DNA from: Selaginella tamariscina
Lineage: Eukaryota; Streptophyta; Lycopodiopsida; Selaginellales; Selaginellaceae
DNA: 64,000 bases
Reading direction: 5' to 3'
NCBI GenBank assembly: GCA_003024785.1
Contig: PUQB01000517.1
Coordinates: 115,041 to 179,040 of the forward strand
Shown: piece after piece, positions 57,566-64,000 of the stretch
How positions within the stretch are numbered: position 1 is the first letter of the stretch
Layout: each line of letters opens with the position of its first letter
Notes under the pieces: model-generated
The model's database searches: none
Seen by the model: only the letters and a program-made list of their open reading frames with translations
What the model was told of the DNA's origin: nothing
Made by a program: the position numbers and the translations under genes

Positions 57566-58016
57566 GACATGGAACCATTGGAGAATCTACAGAACGCGAT
57601 GGAGGTAATGAATGAGTTTGAGGCGAGGTCCAAGCTATTAGTAATGATGATGAGAAATAAATTCACTTTATTTCTTATTAACCAAGGGGCCGACAAACAA
57701 CCTTAACTAGAGGCCTCCAATATAAATTAACTAACTTGTTATTTGTGTCGGGCAACAGACTTTGCAAACATGCAAATGGTCTCCAAATGACTTCTTGTCA
57801 CAAGTGGTGCCTCCGATAGCTGAGTTGTCACTTAGTGAATGATGGTTCTGAAGTACTTGGCTTCACATAATGCAAAGGGGGTAATAAAACTTGTGAATTT
57901 TTTACTGACTCCACATAGAGTGATTAGCGTTAGTTTTCAGTTAATTTTTCCTAACCTAGTCTAGTCTTGGAGTTAGACATCAACGAGAATGTTGACATTT
58001 TCAAAGGCGGGGAGTG
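57566..58016 (+). pseudogene. Element H chromodomain end and 3' untranslated region
   Basis: Resumes with GACATGGAACCATTGGAGAA, the TWEPLENLQNAMEV part of the chromodomain, then the same 3' untranslated sequence as G with a polypurine tract AAAGGCGGGGAGTG at 58003-58016. Confidence 0.8.
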
Positions 58017-58958
58017 TGTCATAGTTTTTACTATGACTCGACCCTTTACTTTGGGGTTTGACTGTTGTTACCTACCAAGATGTGGGATGAACCCTAGTTG
58101 TAGTGAGAAATAGCTTTGCTTTGTGCACTTAGGTGTTTAGGGGTAGTCCGGCTGGTTGTCACTAGGTATCTCGAGAAACTCTAGGCGAAGGTAGTACATA
58201 CCTTTTAAAAAACTCTCCCTCAGTTTGACATTCCAAAGTAGGTTTGCTGTTAAAAGTATAGCTTGTCAAAAAAGGGTTAGAGACACCCCTAGAGTTGACC
58301 TAACCCTAGGGTTGCCTTAACCCCATGCCCTAAAACCCTTAGGTTAGGACAACTCATTTTCACTAAGGGCTGGCATTTCTGTGCCAGCCCACTTACTCAT
58401 TTAGGAAAACAGGGGGGGGGCTCCGTCACATAATTAAGGTAGAGTATATGTAGTGAGGCTTCCTGGGTTCAAAAGAGAGCTCGTTAACCTCTACCGGTGC
58501 AAGCTAAGCTTGTGTCGTCAAGGCGCAACCCTTTATTGTGCTGCCCAAACTTCCACACGACAGGGGTATGTCCCATCTTTGGGTTAGACTATCCTTATCA
58601 TTGGCAGGATCTCGCCTTTATGACAGGGGTACGTTACTCCCAAGGAGTTAGTCAAATTTCTTGGTCCAAAAACCTGCTTGCAAGTTCAAAGGCATTGCCC
58701 GAGTTCACGTTCCGCAAAACTAGTGGTCGAGGCTTTGCTCCGACTGCCTCAACCACACCAAGCTAGGAACGATACCTATAGCGCAATTGGTCTGCGTATC
58801 TTGATTCACAAGGTGAGCCTCATTCGTGGACTTAGTTAGGTAGGGGCTTGGGTTCCTAATACGGGTTACTTACTAGATTTCGTGGGGTTTTCAGAGAGGG
58901 GATTCTAGTGTTGGCACCTAGCAAGCCACCTTCGTGGCACCAGGTAAAAACTCTGACA
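58017..58958 (+). repeat. Element H 3' LTR (942 bp)
   Basis: Starts TGTCATAG and ends CTCTGACA before the TSD CACCT. It shares the CCCTAGGG repeats and oligo-G run with the other LTRs. Confidence 0.85.
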
Positions 58959-59804
58959 CACCTGGTACAACTCTTGAATCTAAGGGGCTATGGCATGATA
59001 GTCCATATCTAGGAAATAGTGTCACATGAAGATGTGACACTAGGTTAGATGGCACACCTTTTAAGGTTATCTCATGGGGTTAACACTAAGGGGTTTGGAT
59101 ACTTTAGTAAGCAAGCGTACTTGTGCTCACATCAGGGTGCTAAGCCTTTGCATCGACTCAAGGGAGGATAGGTCTTGTAACTAGGTGTGCCAATGGCACA
59201 CTTGGCTAGGGGTGTTCTCCTTGAGATCCAGGGGTTGAACAACCTAAGCTCATTAGTAAGAGTTCTTTTATGTGGCACTTGTGGGGTTATTCAAACCTAA
59301 TCTTGGGGAGTTTGCTTAGCATAACACTTGTGTCTGACTACGGCGCACACTCATGTTCTCACTAAGTACAGCTCTAGGTCTAGGGTATGACTTGACCACT
59401 CAAACCCTTAAGGGGTTAGTCATGGTTTAGGGTACTCCTTGTCGCTCTATAGGGTTTATACTCCCGGATGTGGGTGATTCCTCAAGGGGTAAGTCATGAT
59501 ACCTTGGCTCTATCATGGGGTATATGCATGGCATGTCTCCTTAGTGGGGTTGGGGCATGAGTTTGTCTAAGTCTGTTGGGGCAGATTCTAAAGTCTACTC
59601 AAATTATCTTCTAAGGTTCCGAAGATAGTCATTATAGAAGACTTAGGGTAGGACCCTAAGTCTTATGCCTATTTAGGCATCTAAGTTAGGCTCTAGGGGT
59701 TGTTTTGAAAGACTTTGTGTTGCTCACACAAGGTATTGATGTTGAATAACCACTTGGCAGCCAAGTGTTGCCACATGTTAACTTTCTATGTTAAAACTCT
59801 GATA

Positions 59805-60440
59805 TCACACATACAAGCAAACACATAATTTTCTCTCTCTCTCTTTTAAACACACACAAATGCATGCATACACAACAATCTTCTCTCTCTAACCACAACG
59901 CACACAAACACATGCTCATATACAAACTCTCTTTCTCATGCACACACATATAAAACCACAAATGTCTAAAACACATAATCTTCTCTCTCTCTAATCACAC
60001 ACACACACAAATGTGTGCAAACATGCAATCTTCTTTCTCTTTCTAATCACACACACATAAGCAAACACCCAATCTTATCTCTCTCTAATCACACACACAC
60101 ACAAAAAAAAACATAAATGCATGATCACATACAAAATCTCTCTCTCATACATAAACACACACACACAAATGCATGAAACATATAATCTTCTCTCTCACAC
60201 ACACAAATGCATACAAACACACAATATTCTCTCTTTAATCACAAACACAAACACAATGCATGCTCACATACAAACTCTCTCCCACACACATATAAACACA
60301 AATGCATGTAGACACATAATCTTCTTTTTCTTTCTCTCTCTCTCACACAAACACACATAAACACAAACACAAACACATGCAGACACATATTCTTCTCTCT
60401 CTGTATGTAATCACACACGTACAAGTACACATACATGCTA
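59805..60440. repeat. CA/CT-rich minisatellite, right part
   Basis: A variable unit of about 55-65 bp (acacacaaatgcatgcaaacac...aatcttctctctctctaatc) repeats about ten times. It is the continuation of 39760-39846. Confidence 0.85.
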
Positions 60441-62104
60441 GTCATTTATAGTTAACACAATCTTAGTACATTTCCGTTTATGTTAACTCTTTTTTCTTAT
60501 TATCTTCATACAAATGATAGTGTGTTGACTTGAAACGTGTCGCAGGATTCTAACCTCATAAGAGAACATGTTTAATAGTGATGATGATGGCATAAAAGTG
60601 AGAGTGAATGAAGATGTTGAAGTAAGAGTTTCTCAATGACTTTCATATAATTTCTTAATTTGATATGTATTTATAAGAACCAAAGAATGATCATGTAGAA
60701 CCTTTGAAGAAGAGGTAAGAGAGGCAATTAAAAAAGAAAGAAAGATCAAAAAGGCTCTTGACAAAGGTAAATATATATTTTTACATTTTTAAATAAATGC
60801 TTTTTAATAAGTATAAGTTGAGGAACATGTAACTAGTTAGGAAAGGAAGACTAAACATGGTGAATATATACATATAATATATATATTTTCTTATAATCAC
60901 ATACATGTAAACATGGTTGCACTGGGACGTGGACGTCCATGTCTAAAACGAGCTTGCGAACGTCCACAAATTTGTGCAGACGCATTTGCATGTTTAACCT
61001 ATTTTCTTAAATTTTTTTAATTATTATTATTAAAATGAAATTAAAATCATAAAAACAAAGGATCAATTGGTGTTGTTTATTATTATTAAAAGAAGACTGA
61101 AATCATGAAACAAATGATCAATCTAAGACTAATTGCTTGGGAGAGGTAACGATACCCAATTTTATTTTATTTTAATTTAAGCCTATTTTAGGTTGGACAT
61201 CTGCATGAAAACAAATGATCAATCCAAGACTAAATGCATGGAGAGGTAACAATACCCAATTTATTTTATTTTTAATTTAAGCCTATTTAGGGCAAACGCG
61301 TCTGCAAATGTTTGCCAAATGGCATGGACACGTTTGCATGCAACTATGCATGTCAACATACACATTTACTAATATACATAAATATATTTTACACCCAATC
61401 ATTATAAATTATATATACATATATATACATACATATATAAGTATTGAGAGTTGTCTTATACAACCAAGTGTGGTAGATGCATTTCCATAAACAAATGAAA
61501 TCATTTTTTATTTTAAAGAAGTCAACTATGAGCACACTCCACACATGTTGAATCTTAAGAGCTATTGTCGCATGAAGAATTTTTGAGACACTAGATATTT
61601 TCATATCAAAGTAAATCTGACAATCTAACATGCTTTGCTATATATTCTTAACTCATGAGTAGAATATAGCTAACTTGAAGTGAAATTGGAAGTTTAAGAG
61701 AAGAATGTTTAGAACTCATTGATTGTGCTTAAGAAATAAGTTTTTTGTAATAGCTTTTTGTATTTTGAGAAGATGAAAATTACTTTTAAAATGCTTCTTA
61801 AAATATTGTTAAACATATAAAAAATGTATAACAGATTATATCAAAAAGTTAGGTAATAAAAATCAGACATGTACACATATACAAAAGCCATATAAAATAC
61901 ATATGTTACATCAAAACATACAAAAAATCATGTAGGAAATACTAGATGAAAAGTTGTATATAAACCATAAAAAAACAAAAGTGGTTGATATGTAAATAGT
62001 CACATGCAAAAGTTACATCTGGTTTTTGTATGTGAGTTTTGTTTGCAAAAAACATATATTTAAACCTTATTAAAAAAACACATAAAAAAATCATGTAAAA
62101 AATC
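60441..62104. other. AT-rich sequence without recognised genes
   Basis: No gene recognised. Contains a tandem duplication of about 85 bp: 61105-61192 and 61207-61291 share acaaatgatcaat(c/t)(c/t)aagacta, gagaggtaac and tttaatttaagcctattt. The phrase gcgtctgcaaatgtttgcc / gcagacgcatttgcatg occurs twice in opposite orientation (60996-61012, 61286-61320). A few short open frames are not convincing. Confidence 0.5.
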
Positions 62105-62168
62105 ATGTGAACTTTTTGTTGACTCTGCATAGAGTGATATGTTAATTTTGATTAATTTTTTCTAACAT
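62105..62168 (+). mobile_element. Fragment of chromovirus 3' untranslated region
   Basis: Matches G at about 56478-56545 and H at about 57893-57955 (gtgaactttt, gactctgcatagagtgat, ttaattttt-ctaac). No polypurine tract or LTR of that family follows; the LTR copy at 62169 begins instead. Confidence 0.6.
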
Positions 62169-62826
62169 TGGTTGTCGGGGACTCCGCAAGCCAAATGTGG
62201 TGGTGCTATGAAGTCTCGGTGGTGCCAGGATGCTGTGGCTAGCATCCAGTCTTGGGGGTCTGCACCGGCTAGCCAGCCTTACCTCGGGAGTACTAGAAGG
62301 TGCTAAGATGGCCTCTCCCGGGCGCCGCAAGGGTTTGTGTATAGGTGAGAAGGGGTTCTCCTAGTGCAGTATTGTCCGCTTCCTACCTTAGTATGTGGTT
62401 CGGCTAGGAGCGAACAAAAGGAACATATATATATGTATATATATTGCCTGCCTAAGTACAAGCTACCCCAACAAGGTGGAACAAGATAGAAGACGAAAAA
62501 TGGACTAGAAGGGCCCCAACCCATTATCAACCTTCCTGCTTATATAGTGGGTCAGCTAGTGTTAGACCCTAGGTACATGTGGCTTTCTCTCATTGGTCTG
62601 CCGCCCTGTGATAGAGTCCTGCATGTAGCATTTATGCACCTCCTTATGTGTGTTGTCCGAGTACCTTGGAAGTTGATCCAATGATCAGATCTACACCTTG
62701 TTAAGTGCCACCTGACAGCTGTCATCGTTAGTCCGTACCTACGGTACCTTCATTGCTTGGCCGCTCCATCCCGTCGCTCATTCGTGCCAGTTGGCGGTCT
62801 GACAGTGGTCAAACCACTATCAACTA
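62169..62826 (-). repeat. Second copy of the LTR found at 228-906
   Basis: TGGTTGTCGGGGACTCC...CACTATCAACTA follows 228-906 along its whole length with about 15-20 percent differences by eye. The flanking five bases do not match (AACAT and GTTGC), so it is not a clean solo LTR; the copy may be part of a rearranged element. Confidence 0.7.
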
Positions 62827-64000
62827 GTTGCTTGGACAAAATCGTTGGCACGTCCTCGAGCCATGTGCTCCCTTCACTAGGTTATGCCCAAGTGGTCGCG
62901 GTAGGTAGTGGCTTCGTTTTCCACTACGGCTAGCTTCTGTTTTAGGGCTGCAATCGTCACATTCTGTAACTTGGTAGCCTTTTGTAGCTCCCTCTGAACC
63001 CTGCCTCTTGCTGTTCCTGTGCGTGTTTTACTTGAGCCTCCAGCTCTTGTGGAAATGAAACGATATACAATTCCTTAGCTTCTTGGGTGTCCTCCCGTGC
63101 GTCCTACCGTCATCTGTAAGCTTAGCTACTATGGCATCGTGTTTCTTTTGCCACGGCTGGGAGGTCGAGGTTGTTATACACTGCCATAGCTTCTTTTATT
63201 TGGTTGAAGGTCTCCACGAGCTTGATGTAGACCGTTGGCCACCGACCGTCGGCATGGAAATGTTGGTAGGTAACCTTTGACTCTTCCTCGGCACTCGCCC
63301 TTTGACTCTTCCTCGGACTCGCCAGGCCCGTTCGATCGTTCGGTATTTCTGACGAGGATTCCAGTGGTAACAAGGAATCCCACATCCAGGGAACCACGTG
63401 TATAGGTTCCGTTGTCCCTTGCCTAGGTGGTTCTTGGTCAAAAGGGGGCTGCCTCCCGCTTGCTTCTTCTGTCGACTCCGGGGTCCTAGTCCCTTACGAT
63501 TGTCTTGACTTATTCCGATCCGCTCTTCCTCTTGTCTGGAGCTGTGGCGGTGCTCTAACTGTAGTTCGGCCAATCAAGCTTGCAGTCATGACAACAATAT
63601 GGCATGCCATGGAAAGTCTTCGCTTGGTCTTAGTAGCGAACTCCGTGGATACCGTTGGTTAGAGTTGGAACCAAGTAATGCTTCAAGCAGTTTGCCCAAT
63701 TCACTGCAACTCCTTCCCAGGCCTTGCAGAGGCTATTCGTCAACTACTTGGTGATTTGTCCTTCCCATTCTCCCATGAGCATAGACGGCCACCAGTGCTA
63801 TGAGAATTAAGCCGCTTCCTTTCTTGCTTGTATGCTCTGTAGTGCCTCGTTCTCTGTGATGGCGGGCTTCTGTGGCTCTGTCTCCGATAATTCTCCTAAT
63901 GCGAGGCCGTCTCCGGTAGTTGGAAGACTATCACTAGTTCATCAAACAAAATGCGAAAGACTGCACTCCCATCCGAGCGGAACTAGATCCCTCTGTGTCC
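62827..64000 (-). pseudogene. Decayed minus-strand coding sequence
   Basis: Minus-strand frames at 63397-63122 (WPTVYIKLVETFNQIKEAM, YNNLDLPAVAKE) and pieces before and after have protein-like composition with frame changes. The context (next to an LTR copy) suggests a gag-type region of a retroelement. I see no diagnostic motif. The sequence runs off the window. Confidence 0.3.

Larger units (their letters stand above)
40599..58958 (+). mobile_element. Element H: chromovirus, TSD CACCT, interrupted by I, J and G
   Basis: The 5' LTR is 40599-41492 and the 3' LTR 58017-58958. CACCT flanks both ends (40594-40598 and 58959-58963). The internal order is PBS, gag, [I], protease, RT, RNase H, integrase (split by J), chromodomain (split by G), 3' untranslated region, polypurine tract. 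It is a close relative of G but carries many stops, and the gag zinc knuckle is lost at the I insertion. Confidence 0.8.
39847..59804 (+). mobile_element. Solo LTR K (long form), split by element H, TSD TCACA
   Basis: The left part is 39847-40598 (starting TGTCATAGTTTTACTATGAC) and the right part 58964-59804 (ending AAAACTCTGATA). TCACA flanks both outer ends (39842-39846 and 59805-59809). Without H the LTR is about 1.6 kb, like the inverted solo LTR J. The right part follows the reverse complement of 47340-48230. It was inserted into the CA/CT minisatellite. Confidence 0.75.

Overview
The window looks like a chromosomal segment of a land plant, made almost entirely of nested transposable elements. 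The pointers to a plant are: Ty3/gypsy elements of the chromovirus and Athila/Tat types, primer-binding sites of the initiator-Met type (TGGTATC...), interstitial AAACCCT heptamers, and short GT-AG introns of 53-62 nt. I cannot name the species. I recognise no ordinary host gene and no complete RNA gene. All coordinates of nested elements come from LTR or TIR ends and target-site duplications (TSDs) read by eye.

Left half. A decayed gag (1-1665, minus) holds a solo LTR (228-906, TSD CACAA). Chromovirus A (4546-36246, plus, TSD GTGAG) is interrupted at the first bases of its 3' LTR by element B. B (9581-35739, minus, TSD GCTGT/GCTGC) is an Athila/Tat-like element with an extra open region 3' of integrase. 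B is itself broken twice: by the short gypsy element C (31417-35283, minus, TSD ACTAT) in its 5' LTR, and by a 14.1-kb DNA transposon, D (16155-30300, TSD TGCA), between its zinc-knuckle gag and its protease. Taking out D plus one TGCA puts the two halves of B back in phase.

Element D is the unusual object. Its 22-bp terminal inverted repeats bound two divergent genes. Gene 1 (minus, 16657-19776) is an intact two-exon gene for a 1021-residue protein with a probable DD(E/D) transposase core. Gene 2 (plus, 26592-30018) is frameshifted and encodes a protein with a ParB/sulfiredoxin-like motif. Between them lie two dense arrays of an 18-bp perfect palindrome, GGCGGGATTAATCCCGCC: about 19 copies at 19930-20850 and about 34 copies at 24535-26253. 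Their spacers are themselves inverted repeats. Predicted leader introns of both genes would contain the arrays, and the centre between them carries AT-rich inverted repeats, telomere-type heptamers and microsatellites. An identical copy of a variant palindrome sits in an intron of gene 2. Gene 1 and gene 2 appear to share an N-terminal module. A possible reading is a transposon in which one or both proteins bind the palindrome arrays; this is inference.

Right half. A solo LTR (K, 39847-40598 plus 58964-59804, TSD TCACA) sits in a CA/CT minisatellite and is interrupted by chromovirus H (40599-58958, plus, TSD CACCT). H is interrupted by three elements: I (42620-about 45078, minus, truncated), J (47340-49036, an inverted solo LTR, TSD GCATC), and the young full-length chromovirus G (50247-57565, TSD GACAT). 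The window ends in AT-rich sequence, a second copy of the LTR seen at 228-906, and decayed minus-strand coding sequence.
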